Assembly: GCA_020632885.1 (NCBI GenBank)
Contig: JACKEQ010000025.1
Span: forward strand, 1 to 64,000
Direction of reading: 5' to 3'
Length of the DNA: 64,000 nt
Source of the DNA: Alphaproteobacteria bacterium
GTDB lineage: Bacteria > Myxococcota_A > UBA796 > GCA-2862545
The notes below the pieces were generated by a model. It did not search any database. It saw nothing but the letters and a program-made list of their open reading frames with translations, and was not told the DNA's origin. Every line of letters starts with the position of its first letter. Position 1 is the first letter of the stretch. This document shows, piece by piece, positions 42,545-51,223 of the stretch. Position numbers and translations under genes: made by a program.

Positions 42545-43835
42545 ACACGAACGGCCAGCTCACCTCGCCCGAGAGGGCGTCCGGGAAGGACCAGCGCTTC
42601 ACCTTGTCCACCATGCACCGCGCGAGGTCCTCGCTGCCCGTGCCGTTGTGGACCACCCAGACGTCACCGACGGTCCCGGCGTCCATCGTCCAGCCGATCT
42701 CCACGCGTCCACCGAGCTCTCCGACCCGCTTGAGCTCGCGCTCGAAGCAGTACTTCATCTGGCCCGCGCGACGACGGACGTGGGCCTTGAGCATGGACGT
42801 GTCGCCTACGAGCGCCTCGGCGGTGCCCTCCTCCACCTCGAGGGACGCGACGAGGTCGGGCGTGCCGCCGATCCCGGACCGCCCGCCGCCCATCGTGCCG
42901 ATCGACGCGATGCTCGCGGCGGCCGGGGCGTCCGTGCCTCCGCGCAGACCCGTTCCGCTCCCGTCGGTGGGGTCGGTGGTCACGGCGCCCACACCGGTGA
43001 GATCGATCGTGCCGGCGTCGCTGCCCTCCCAGGTCGCCGCCACCACGTCTCCGTCGCCGGCGGTGCCGATCAGGCCGATCCCCAGGGGCCTCCCGCGACC
43101 CGGCGCACCGCTGGGCCCCGCGGCGCCGGGGGTCGTGTCGGGCTCGGGCTGCTGGACAGGCGCCCGCTCCACAGGTGTACGCGGGGCCCTCGGGACCTCG
43201 ACGACGGCGACCACCTCGGGGGGCGGGGGCAGCACGACGGCCGGGCGCAGCGAGAGCTCCGCCACCCTCTCCGTGAGGTCCTCGACATCGTAGGTCGGTG
43301 GAGGCGTGGCCCAGACGGCGAGCCCGAACGCCACGGCCGCCGCCGACATCCAGCCCAGGTTCAGGAGGAACACGCCGTCCTCGGGCTCCACGAGATGCGG
43401 CCGGAAGTCGTGCTGCACGGTCGGCCCCGCGGTGACCACCGGCTGCGCGACGAGCTGGAAGAGCACGGTGGTGCGCCCGATCTGCAGGCGGCCCCGCGTG
43501 CTCGCGTCGATCGGGAGCACCCACACGTCCCCCTCGCGCCGCACCCGTACGTCCTCCACGAGGTCGGCGAGCCGCACCGTGCCGCGGTCTTCGCGCAGGC
43601 GGCTCCGCGGCCCGAACGCATCGGTGAACCGGAGCTCGAACCCGTCCGCGCCCACCTGGAAGAGCTCGAAGCAGGCGCCCGTCACCGGGGTGGGGTCGAT
43701 CCGCAGCGAGCAGCCGCGGTCCGACCCGAGCGTCACCGACGTCCCAGGCCGGAAGATCCGCTCCCGCATCCTGCTCCCGTCTTCGATCGTGGCCACGCGA
43801 AGTGACTTCGAACGCCGATCATCCGTGCGTTGCAT
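42531..43835 (-). CDS. AgmX/PglI C-terminal domain protein with FHA-like N-terminus
   Basis: 434 residues, ATG after GGAGGACAGG. N-terminal part resembles a forkhead-associated fold (IFRPGTSVTLGSDRGCSLRID), lacking the clear Ser-His phosphothreonine site. One membrane helix near 165 (WMSAAAVAFGLAVWA) is followed by a long Gly/Thr/Pro linker (GIGLIGTAGDGD), then the C-terminal domain VRRRAGQMKYCFERELKR with GRVEIGWTMDAGTVGDV and CMVDKVKRWSFP. The last part is the AgmX/PglI C-terminal (TonB-like) domain, known from Myxococcus gliding and envelope proteins. It probably spans the envelope and contacts an outer-membrane partner. Confidence 0.85.
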   Translation of the reverse strand: MQRTDDRRSKSLRVATIEDGSRMRERIFRPGTSVTLGSDRGCSLRIDPTPVTGACFELFQVGADGFELRFTDAFGPRSRLREDRGTVRLADLVEDVRVRREGDVWVLPIDASTRGRLQIGRTTVLFQLVAQPVVTAGPTVQHDFRPHLVEPEDGVFLLNLGWMSAAAVAFGLAVWATPPPTYDVEDLTERVAELSLRPAVVLPPPPEVVAVVEVPRAPRTPVERAPVQQPEPDTTPGAAGPSGAPGRGRPLGIGLIGTAGDGDVVAATWEGSDAGTIDLTGVGAVTTDPTDGSGTGLRGGTDAPAAASIASIGTMGGGRSGIGGTPDLVASLEVEEGTAEALVGDTSMLKAHVRRRAGQMKYCFERELKRVGELGGRVEIGWTMDAGTVGDVWVVHNGTGSEDLARCMVDKVKRWSFPDALSGEVSWPFVFTVR

Positions 43836-43934
43836 CCTGTCCTCCAGTTGTTCGGTAGGACCACGCGACGTCGGTTTCGGTTCCGAGATCGTAGAAATCG
43901 TGCGTAACGGTGATCCGATCCGGCGCCGGCCTAC

Positions 43935-44573
43935 ATGCCTGTGATGATGCTGATGCTCCTTCTCCTACCGGCCTTCGCGAGCGAGCCGTCCGTCGATCCC
44001 GACGAGGCGGTGCTCACCGCGCGCCAGATCCGCCGCCGCGTGGATGTGCCGCCCTTCGACGTGACCCTCGGCGGGCTCGGCAGGTCGGGCTCCCAGGCCG
44101 GCGGCTCGTTCGGCTTCGGCGTCGAGCCCGTGCGGGTCGGGATGCTCTCTGTGCGCACCGGCCTCTCCACCACCACCTTCCGCGACATCGACGGCATGCA
44201 GTCCTTCGACGACGAGGTCTCGCGTGACCCCTGGGGCTGGCGGTCGCGCACGCTCCGCCAGGTGCAGAGCTCCCTCTGGGACGGCTCGCTCATCGTGCGT
44301 CCGCAGCCCTGGATCGGCGTGGAGGCCGTGGCCGGCGTGCGCTTCATGAGCTTCCGCCAGCAGTGGACGCGCATCCAGGGCGTCGTCACCCCGAGCTTCG
44401 GCGGTGGGCTCGTCGCGGGGCTCCCGTTCGTCGGGGTCCGGCTGCGCGTGCTCGCGGACGCCATCCCGGTCGTGCTCCACGCCGAGGACGGGCAGCCCTA
44501 CGTCCAGTCGCCGGTCACCACCGAGGTCGCGGTCTACGGTCGCTGGCCCGGCACGCGGGGGCACCGCCGATGA
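43935..44573 (+). CDS. exported beta-rich envelope protein
   Basis: 212 residues. N-terminus MPVMMLMLLLLPAFASEP is a signal peptide lacking basic residues; several in-frame ATGs make the exact start uncertain. The body has alternating strands (VRVGMLSVRTGLSTTTF, VQSSLWDGSLIVRPQPWIG, VEAVAGVRFMSFRQQW, VTTEVAVYGRW), consistent with a small outer-membrane barrel. The next gene's ATG overlaps its stop (TGATG), and that gene looks like a diverged relative in length and strand pattern. Function unknown. Confidence 0.65.
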   Translation: MPVMMLMLLLLPAFASEPSVDPDEAVLTARQIRRRVDVPPFDVTLGGLGRSGSQAGGSFGFGVEPVRVGMLSVRTGLSTTTFRDIDGMQSFDDEVSRDPWGWRSRTLRQVQSSLWDGSLIVRPQPWIGVEAVAGVRFMSFRQQWTRIQGVVTPSFGGGLVAGLPFVGVRLRVLADAIPVVLHAEDGQPYVQSPVTTEVAVYGRWPGTRGHRR

Positions 44574-45154
44574 TCGCGCTGCTCACAGCGGCCCTCGCCG
44601 CCCCGCAGGTCGAAGGGGAGATCGACTACGCGACCCAGCTCCGGAGCACCTGGCGCAGCCTGCCGTCCACGCGGTTCGAGATGCGTGGGGTCTCGCGGCC
44701 AGGGAAGGTCCTGGGGTCCATGTTCGCGGTGTACCTGCAGGCCGCCCGCTACCAGCACCTCTCGCTGGACGTCGGGATCGGCGGGCAGCCCGGCTCGGCG
44801 CTCGCCGTGCGGGGTGTGCTGCGTCGCCATGGAGCTGTCGAGGGGTCGGTGGACCTCTGGCTCCAGGTCGTCCCCACGCTCTCGTTGGGGGCCACCGCGG
44901 GCACCTCGGCGCACCTGTACTACCAGCAGTTCTGGTTCATGCAGGCCAACGCCATCCCGTTCGTGGGCGGGCGGGTGCAGGCGGACCTCATCCGGGCACG
45001 CAAGTGGTCGGTGGGGCTCACGGGGCGGGTCACGTGCGACCTGATCCCGACGGATCTCTACATCGAGGACGCCGAGATCGTGCGGCTCGCCCCTGTCGAG
45101 GTGCAGGTGGGCGTGCGCGCGCAGTTCGGCAGGGCCAAGGAGGGCGAGCCATGA
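44570..45154 (+). CDS. exported beta-rich envelope protein, coupled to the previous gene
   Basis: 194 residues, ATG in the stop of the preceding gene. Signal-like MIALLTAALAAPQVEG. Strand-rich sequence (SLDVGIGGQPGSALAVRGVLRR, VDLWLQVVPTLSLGATAG, SVGLTGRVTCDLIP, VEVQVGVRAQFG), suggestive of a beta-barrel or beta-sandwich in the outer membrane. No family recognised. Followed by a lipoprotein gene through an ATGA overlap, so the three genes 43935-45738 form one operon. Confidence 0.65.
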   Translation: MIALLTAALAAPQVEGEIDYATQLRSTWRSLPSTRFEMRGVSRPGKVLGSMFAVYLQAARYQHLSLDVGIGGQPGSALAVRGVLRRHGAVEGSVDLWLQVVPTLSLGATAGTSAHLYYQQFWFMQANAIPFVGGRVQADLIRARKWSVGLTGRVTCDLIPTDLYIEDAEIVRLAPVEVQVGVRAQFGRAKEGEP

Positions 45155-45738
45155 GGGCCATCGCGATCACCGTGCTGCTCGCGGGGTGCCAGCCCGCGCA
45201 GGTGCACTTCCCGCCGGACCTCTGGGTGTGGGACACCGGTGGGGGGTGGGACACGGGCCTCGAGCCGCCGGACACGGCCTCGCCGACCGACACTGCGGAG
45301 CCCCCGCCCGTGCCGACCCCGCCGGCACCCACCGGCCCGCTCGGGTCGGTGGACACGGCCCGGTACGTGTGCACCCCCGCCAACGACGCCTGGCTCGTGG
45401 AGGTCACCACGGCCGGCTGGGCGGGCACCGCCTCCGCCAGCGTGCGGACGTCCACCGGCGACCTCGAGACCCACCCGCTCGTCCTGATCGACTCCGATCC
45501 GTCGGGGGGCTGGGACCGGTACCAGGCGGGTCCGATGGCCGCTGGCGCCACCGCCGAGCCCGGCGTCTCCTCCGCGGTCGCCTGCGGCACGGACGGCCTC
45601 TCGTTCGGCGTCGTCACCCGTGGTCGTGTCGGCCAGCTCGTGGACTGCAGGGTCTGGGGCGCTGATCCCACCGGGCTCGCGGACGCCATGGCCGCGGCCG
45701 TCTCCGACCTCACCGCGGCCGATTGCACGCCGCTCTGA
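45151..45738 (+). CDS. lipoprotein of unknown function
   Basis: 195 residues, ATGA overlap with the preceding gene. Signal MRAIAITVLLAGC, then a Trp/Asp/Thr/Pro linker (WDTGGGWDTGLEPPDTASP) and a beta-rich C-terminal domain with four Cys (RYVCTPAND, AVACGTDG, LVDCRVWG, ADCTPL), likely in disulphides. Third gene of the small envelope operon. No family recognised. Confidence 0.7.
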   Translation: MRAIAITVLLAGCQPAQVHFPPDLWVWDTGGGWDTGLEPPDTASPTDTAEPPPVPTPPAPTGPLGSVDTARYVCTPANDAWLVEVTTAGWAGTASASVRTSTGDLETHPLVLIDSDPSGGWDRYQAGPMAAGATAEPGVSSAVACGTDGLSFGVVTRGRVGQLVDCRVWGADPTGLADAMAAAVSDLTAADCTPL

Positions 45739-45780
45739 GCCCACCCACCACCCGGGGTCCGAGGGACCCGAAGGAGGACC

Positions 45781-46734
45781 ATGACGAGAGCCCTACCCAT
45801 CCTGCTCGCTGCCGTAGGTTGCGCGCAGAACGCGTCCGAGCTTCGCCACACGGCCACGCTCGACGCCGAGACCGACGGGGTCGTCCTGTCCTACGACGGC
45901 ACCGACGCGTGGGCCGCGATGCGCGGCACCACCTGCACCATCGACACGAGCTGGGGCTGCCCGACGCAGGACCTGGATCTGCCGACGGAGGACGAGCACA
46001 TCGTGGACGCCTTCGAGGGCACCACGCTCGCCACGAGCTCCCAGGGGGTCTACATCCTCGAGGGCGGCGCCTGGGTCGACACCCTCGACCTCGAGGGCGT
46101 GCGCACGGCCCGCATCACCCACGAGGGTGTGCTGGTCGTCGCGGGCGACGCGACCGACTGTGCGCTCACCTCGGCGTTCGGCTCCATCGAGCTGCCCGCC
46201 GCGGTGTGTGCGGCGAGCGACGTCACCGTGGACCGCGCGGGCGCGCTCATCGCGGCCACGGAGGACGGTCTGTACCGCCTCGATCCCGCTGGGGTCGTGC
46301 GGATCGAGGGCTCGGGCGACACCGTCGCGTCGGACCCCGCCACGGGCATCCTCGTGACGGCCGCGCGCGGCACGTCCACCCTCGTCGGCCGCAGCGATGC
46401 GGGTGTCGTGTGGACCGTGGACGCTCCGGGGCCCGTGACGTCGCTCGCCATGCGCGGCGACCGCGGCGAGGCGCTCGTGCTCGTGGACGAAGGCGACCGG
46501 GGCAGCCTGGTGCGCGTGGATGCCGCGGACGGCAGCACGCTCGCGTCCTACCCGCTGCCCACGGCCGAGGGCCAGGTGGTCGTCAGCGGCGATGGACGCA
46601 CGCTCGGCATCGTGCACCCCGAGCAGGTCCACTGGTACCGGCTCGAAGTCGACGGCGAGGAGGCCGTCGTGGACGCCGACGTGCCGTCCTGCCTGGACAT
46701 GGCGGGCTTCCAGTCGCCGGCCATCGGCGACTGA
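45781..46734 (+). CDS. lipoprotein with beta-propeller-like repeats
   Basis: 317 residues, ATG after GAAGGAGGACC. Signal MTRALPILLAAVGC. Repeating short strands such as AGALIAATEDGLYRLDPAG, TLVGRSDAGVVWTVDAPG, RGSLVRVDAADGSTLAS and EGQVVVSGDGRTLGI fit a WD/PQQ-type propeller on the outer side of a membrane. No catalytic residues. Convergent with the M3 peptidase gene, 12 bases away. Confidence 0.7.
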   Translation: MTRALPILLAAVGCAQNASELRHTATLDAETDGVVLSYDGTDAWAAMRGTTCTIDTSWGCPTQDLDLPTEDEHIVDAFEGTTLATSSQGVYILEGGAWVDTLDLEGVRTARITHEGVLVVAGDATDCALTSAFGSIELPAAVCAASDVTVDRAGALIAATEDGLYRLDPAGVVRIEGSGDTVASDPATGILVTAARGTSTLVGRSDAGVVWTVDAPGPVTSLAMRGDRGEALVLVDEGDRGSLVRVDAADGSTLASYPLPTAEGQVVVSGDGRTLGIVHPEQVHWYRLEVDGEEAVVDADVPSCLDMAGFQSPAIGD

Positions 46735-46746
46735 TCCCACCGGGCC

Positions 46747-48414
46747 CTACAGGCCCAGGTGGTCCCGCAGGGTGGCGGTCACATCCGCCAGACAGCCGGG
46801 CTCGAAGGGGCTCCGGACAGCGGCGATCTGCGCCATGTCCGCGAGCCCCGGACGGCCACCCACCCTGCAGAGCTGGAGCCAGGCCTCCCGGGCCCCGTCG
46901 GCGTCCGTGAGCGAGCGGTGCCAGAGCTGCAGGGCCATCACGCGCGCCAGCGCGTAGTCGAGGTAGTAGAACGGCGCGAAGAACACGTGGCCCTGGCGCT
47001 GCCACGTGCGACCGTCGCGCACGTGCGGGAGGTCCGGCTCGTTCCGCCAGGGCAGGAAGGCCCGCTCGGCGTCCTTCCAGAAGCCCGCGCGCTCGTCCGG
47101 CGTGGCGTCGGGGTGCGCGTAGACGTCGTGCTGGAAGGCGTCGATGGCCGCAGTGTACGGGAGCACGGTGAGCGCGTCGAGCAGGTTCTGGTGACGGTAG
47201 GCGACCGCGTCGTCCGGGCTCGCGAACAGCCCGCCCACGTGGGGATGCACGAGCAGCTCCAGGGACATCGAGTGCACCTCGCTCGTCTCCGCGGACCCGA
47301 TGCGCTCGTCGTGGCGCGGCAGGACGAGGGAGGACGTGCGGATCTGGAACGCGTGGCCCATCTCGTGCACGAGCGTGGTGACGTCGCTCGCCGCGCCGCC
47401 CGCGTTCATGAACACGAACGGCCACTCACCCCCCTCGAACCACGTCGTGAAGCCGCCGGGCGCCTTGCCGTCCCGGGCGAACAGGTCCAGCAACCCGCGG
47501 TCGTGCATCGCGGCGTACTGCGCGCCCAGCTCCGCGGAGAAGCCCGACAGCACGGGCCCGATCGCGGTCTCCAGGTCGATGGGGCGCGGGGGGGCCAGCG
47601 TGCCGTGGGTCTCCTCGTCCCACAGGCGCACCCGGTCGACGCCGAGCGCCTCCGCCTGGTCGCGGCGGTAGGCGGCCACCAGCGGGACGACGTGCTCCAG
47701 GATCTCCTGGCGGAACACCGCGGCCTCCGCGGGTCCCCAGTCCGGTCGGCCCATCCGGCGGTAGGCGAGGGGGGTGTAGTCGGGGTCGGACAGCCCGTGG
47801 GCCATGCGGGTCCGCACGTCCACGAGCTCGCCGTACAGCGCGTCGAGCGACTCCCGCTGCTCGGCGAACCAGCCCCAGTAGGCCCGCATGGAGCGCTCGC
47901 GCACGTCGCGGTCGGGGTCGGCGAACAGCGACTGGAAGCGGCCGAGGGGCAGCTCCTCGCCGTCGAAGGGCACCCGAGCGCTTCCCTGGAGGCGCTGGTA
48001 CTCGGTGACGAGCTCCTCCTCGCGTCGCCGGAGGTCCGCGATGGCCGGGGTGAAGCTGCGTGCGTCCCCCTCCCAGCGCGCCAGGATCCGTGGGGCCAGC
48101 AGGCGTCCGAGGGCCTCCCGGTGGTCCGCGAGCAGCCGGGCCTTCAGGGGCGTCTGGAGCTCGGCGAGCACGGTCCGGATGGCGCCGGCGCGCGCCCTCC
48201 GCTCCTGGGCCACGGTGTCGCGGCTGTCGCGGTACAGCTCGGCGCCCGACCAGCACAGCCATGCGTCCGCCTCGGCGTAGACGGCCTCCCAGCGGGGCAG
48301 GGCGGCTGCGGGCCCCTCTTCCTCGAGGAGCCTGTCGATGGCGGCGAAGGCGGCGCGCAGCCCGGCCTCGGTGGGCTCCTCCGGCACGAAGGTCGCGTAG
48401 GTGTCGAAGGTCAT
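46747..48414 (-). CDS. M3 family oligoendopeptidase (PepF-like)
   Basis: 555 residues; ATG overlaps the stop of the propeller gene upstream (ATGA). Typical M3 helical protein with zinc motif HEMGH (H350, E351, H354) and the third ligand Glu in the following SAETSEVHSMSLELL segment. Family cues include FNAGGAAS-like VFMNAGGAASDV before the zinc site and HVFFAPFYYLDYALARV near the C-terminus. It has no signal peptide, so it should hydrolyse short peptides in the cytoplasm. Length matches oligoendopeptidase F. Coupled with an exported beta-propeller lipoprotein, an unexpected partner. Confidence 0.92.
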   Translation of the reverse strand: MTFDTYATFVPEEPTEAGLRAAFAAIDRLLEEEGPAAALPRWEAVYAEADAWLCWSGAELYRDSRDTVAQERRARAGAIRTVLAELQTPLKARLLADHREALGRLLAPRILARWEGDARSFTPAIADLRRREEELVTEYQRLQGSARVPFDGEELPLGRFQSLFADPDRDVRERSMRAYWGWFAEQRESLDALYGELVDVRTRMAHGLSDPDYTPLAYRRMGRPDWGPAEAAVFRQEILEHVVPLVAAYRRDQAEALGVDRVRLWDEETHGTLAPPRPIDLETAIGPVLSGFSAELGAQYAAMHDRGLLDLFARDGKAPGGFTTWFEGGEWPFVFMNAGGAASDVTTLVHEMGHAFQIRTSSLVLPRHDERIGSAETSEVHSMSLELLVHPHVGGLFASPDDAVAYRHQNLLDALTVLPYTAAIDAFQHDVYAHPDATPDERAGFWKDAERAFLPWRNEPDLPHVRDGRTWQRQGHVFFAPFYYLDYALARVMALQLWHRSLTDADGAREAWLQLCRVGGRPGLADMAQIAAVRSPFEPGCLADVTATLRDHLGL

Positions 48415-49604
48415 GGCGTGGCCCCGGTCGTGATGGCGTACAGGTTCCCGGAGTCTCCCCCGACGTAGATCGTCCCGTCCACCACGGCGGGCGTGGCGAA
48501 GAAGCGGTCCTGCAGCGGCAGGGACGCCAGGGTCTCCCCGGTGGCCCGGTCGAGCACGAGGAGCGGGCCGCTGGCGGGCAGCCAGACGACCCGATCGCCG
48601 ACGATCACCGGGGACGACCAGCTCCCACCGTGCTCGGCGACCTCCCAGCGCGCGGCGCCCGTCGCGCGGTCGTAGGCCCGCAGCCGTCCGCGCGGCCAGT
48701 CGGGGTTCTCGCCGTCGAGGTACCCGGACTCCGCGAAGATCACGACGTCGTCCGCCAGAGCCGGGCTGGCCTTCGTGCCCACCATCTCCGCGTGGGACCA
48801 GCGCAGCTCGCCCGAGCGCACGTCGATCAGCGCCATCTGCTCGTTCGACGCGGAGCCGTCGTACCCGCCCGGCACGGCCACGTCGTTCCCGTCCATCGCG
48901 GGTGCACCGTAGATGGGCGAGCGGTCGCCGGAGCTCTGCCACCCCACGCAGCCCGAGCCGTCCAGCATGCAGATCTGCACGCCGTTCTCCTCGGTGCCGT
49001 AGGCGACACGCCCGTCCAGCACGCTGTGGTTGCGGATCGAGCCCGTGGCGGGGAGGCGCTTGCGGAGGTCGCCGGTGGCGGGGTCGAGGAGGGCCAGGAA
49101 GCCGCCCGAGCCACTGACGAGGAGCCCCTGGGGCAGCACGCTCGGCGCGGCGTAGAGCTTGCCGTCGTGGGCCCTCGTCTCGAAGACCCGGGTGCCGTCG
49201 AGGCCCATGGCGACGACGTTCCCGGCGTCCGTGACGGCGTAGAGGTGGCTCCCGTCGCTGGAGACGCCGTTGGCGTCGCACCCGGTGGCCACGAACAGTG
49301 CGACCCTGCCGGTGTCGCGGGCCACGACGTACACGCCGTCCTGGGGGTCGCAGGTGTTCCAGGTCTCCCCGTAGGATCCGACCACCACGCGATCGCCGAC
49401 GACCAGCGGGCTCGAGTGCCAGCCCTGCACGCCGACGGGCGCCTTCCAGGCCACGGCGAGGTCGGTGCCGATGGATCCGGGGGAGACGCCCGTGTGGCGG
49501 GGGTCCGCCGCGAACCCGACGACACGCGGTGGGGCGATCGGCTCGGGCTCGGGGTCCGGCGTGGGCGGGACGGCCCGGGTGCAGGCGAGGAGGAGCACGG
49601 TCAC
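48411..49604 (-). CDS. PQQ-like beta-propeller lipoprotein
   Basis: 397 residues. GTG at 49604 is six bases after GGAGG and overlaps the upstream stop as GTGA; a GTG at 49607 is too close to the Shine-Dalgarno. The N-terminus is minimal, MTVLLLAC, with a lipobox Cys. The mature part has repeated blades (PLVVGDRVVVGSYGETW, HLYAVTDAGNVVAMGLDG, GGFLALLDPATGDL, RLRAYDRATGAARWEV, PLLVLDRATGETLASL, IYVGGDSGNLYAI) like PQQ-repeat or BamB-type propellers. Probably a protein-interaction lipoprotein in the envelope. Confidence 0.85.
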   Translation of the reverse strand: MTVLLLACTRAVPPTPDPEPEPIAPPRVVGFAADPRHTGVSPGSIGTDLAVAWKAPVGVQGWHSSPLVVGDRVVVGSYGETWNTCDPQDGVYVVARDTGRVALFVATGCDANGVSSDGSHLYAVTDAGNVVAMGLDGTRVFETRAHDGKLYAAPSVLPQGLLVSGSGGFLALLDPATGDLRKRLPATGSIRNHSVLDGRVAYGTEENGVQICMLDGSGCVGWQSSGDRSPIYGAPAMDGNDVAVPGGYDGSASNEQMALIDVRSGELRWSHAEMVGTKASPALADDVVIFAESGYLDGENPDWPRGRLRAYDRATGAARWEVAEHGGSWSSPVIVGDRVVWLPASGPLLVLDRATGETLASLPLQDRFFATPAVVDGTIYVGGDSGNLYAITTGATP

Positions 49605-50095
49605 CACGCACCTCCCGCGACGCGATCCGCCAGGAAGGCGCGGAGGTCGTCCGCCTGGTCGCCGAGCAGCAGGCGCGCCCGTGTCGCCATTCCCTCGCGG
49701 GCCGCGCCCGCCCGCTGTCGTGCTGTCGCTGGGACCATCCGACCCTCCTGGACCGCGAGGCGGTCGCCCTCGCGAAGCTCCACGTACCCCCGGACGGTCG
49801 TGAGCACCTCGTCCTCACGGGGACCCGGGTGTTCCGCCAGCCACGCGGCCGTGCCGTCGAGGACGGCGTCTCTCCAGCCCGACGCGTCCGCCTCGCGGGC
49901 CTCCACGGCCTCCGACGCGCCGTCGGGGCCCCGCACGGGGACGCCGGGCATCACGAACGTCTCGGCCGGTGCGCGGGGTGTCGACGGGCGCCGAGGGGGC
50001 TCCGCGGGCGGCTGCGCGGGACGGGAGGCCAGCACGCCGACTCCGACGAGGAGGACGGCGAAGGTGACGACGAGGACGAGCGGGGTGCGGCGCAT
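49601..50095 (-). CDS. membrane-anchored hypothetical protein
   Basis: 164 residues from the ATG at 50095. One N-terminal membrane helix (LVLVVTFAVLLVGVGVLA), a Pro/Arg-rich linker, then a helical region (VEAREADASGWRDAVLDGTAAWL, VRGYVELREGDRLAVQEGR). No recognised domain. Its stop overlaps the start of the PQQ-like lipoprotein, so the operon runs 50095 to 46747 through the peptidase. Divergent from the DUF3089 gene 46 bases away. Confidence 0.65.
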   Translation of the reverse strand: MRRTPLVLVVTFAVLLVGVGVLASRPAQPPAEPPRRPSTPRAPAETFVMPGVPVRGPDGASEAVEAREADASGWRDAVLDGTAAWLAEHPGPREDEVLTTVRGYVELREGDRLAVQEGRMVPATARQRAGAAREGMATRARLLLGDQADDLRAFLADRVAGGAW

Positions 50096-50140
50096 GGGAC
50101 TCGCTATCCCGTGCGGCGCGTCCCGCTGGTATGCTGCGGC

Positions 50141-51223
50141 GTGCTCGGTCTCCTGCTCGCATGTGGCGTGCCCCCCGACGAGGGTCCGCCGGACTCCGGT
50201 CCGCTGGACTACAGCGACGCCGCCAACTGGCTCTGCACCCCGGACGCCCCCGGGGCGTGTCCGCGCTCGTACCCGCTGCGCACGGTCGTCGCGGACGGCA
50301 CGGTCACGGACTCGACCGTCACCCACGACGCGGCTCACGACGTCGCCTGCTTCGCGGTCTACCCCACGGTCGACCTCTCTCTGATCGCCGGCCTCCACGA
50401 CGACACCACCGACGTCGTCGGGCCCCAGGGCTGGGCGCGCACGTCCGCCGCGCAGCTCCAGGAGGTCTGCGACGTGTACGTGCCGATCTACCGGCAGGTC
50501 ACGCTCGGCACCTACCTCTCCCCGACGCCCGGGGAACGGGAGCAGTCCCTCTTCGACAGCGCCTATGGCGACGTGCTGGCGGCGTTCGAGGTCTTCCTGG
50601 AGCGCGAGCCCGAGCGCCGGTTCGTGCTCTTCGGGCACAGTCAGGGTGGGCAGCACCTCTCGCGGCTGATCCGGGAGCGCGTCGAGACCGACCCCGTCGT
50701 ACGGGAGCGCCTCCTCGCGGCCTACCCGCTCGGCTGGCCCCTGGCGACGGCGGTGGGGAGCGACGTGGGCGGCTCGTTCGCGGAGGTCCCGGTGTGCACG
50801 GACACCTTCCAGACCGGGTGTGTGGTGGGGCTGCGGACCTACGTGCAGGGCCACGCCCGCCCCAACGTCCCGGTGGCCTACGCGGAGGGACCCGAGGGGA
50901 TCTGCGTGGATCCCGCCTCCCCGAACGACCCCGCGCTCCTGGTGCCGCTGGCTGCCTTCACGATCGCCGCGAGCCACGACCAGCACACCCCACCCGCGGG
51001 CACGCCGACCGACGCGCTCGTCGTCTACCCGGAGGCCTTCGAGGGCGCGTGCGACGGATCGGGCGACGACGTCGGGCTGGGGGTGCGCTGGGTCCGCGAC
51101 ACCGAACCTCCGGTGGACCTGGGCTCCCTGTTCGTCACGGGGGCCAACGGCTCCCACATCCTCGACACGCAGCTCGTCATCGCAGACGTGCTCCTCGACA
51201 TCGGGCGGCGGGCGTCCCGATGA
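50141..51223 (+). CDS. DUF3089 (alpha/beta hydrolase-like) lipoprotein
   Basis: 360 residues from a GTG at 50141, giving MLGLLLAC, a very short lipoprotein signal without basic residues. The conserved DUF3089 features are present: CFAVYPTVDLSL, DVYVPIYRQVTLG, RFVLFGHSQGGQHL (GHSQGG nucleophile elbow) and VTGANGSHILD near the end (likely catalytic His). The family is related to esterases and lipases. The next gene's ATG overlaps its stop, joining it to the FetAB-like transporter, an unexpected association. Confidence 0.85.
   Translation: MLGLLLACGVPPDEGPPDSGPLDYSDAANWLCTPDAPGACPRSYPLRTVVADGTVTDSTVTHDAAHDVACFAVYPTVDLSLIAGLHDDTTDVVGPQGWARTSAAQLQEVCDVYVPIYRQVTLGTYLSPTPGEREQSLFDSAYGDVLAAFEVFLEREPERRFVLFGHSQGGQHLSRLIRERVETDPVVRERLLAAYPLGWPLATAVGSDVGGSFAEVPVCTDTFQTGCVVGLRTYVQGHARPNVPVAYAEGPEGICVDPASPNDPALLVPLAAFTIAASHDQHTPPAGTPTDALVVYPEAFEGACDGSGDDVGLGVRWVRDTEPPVDLGSLFVTGANGSHILDTQLVIADVLLDIGRRASR

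Noticed and set aside
45755..45769. Small hairpin GGGTCC/GGACCC before the gene at 45781
   Set aside because: Six base pairs with a three-base loop, and the Shine-Dalgarno AAGGAGG is outside the stem. Could be chance in GC-rich sequence.
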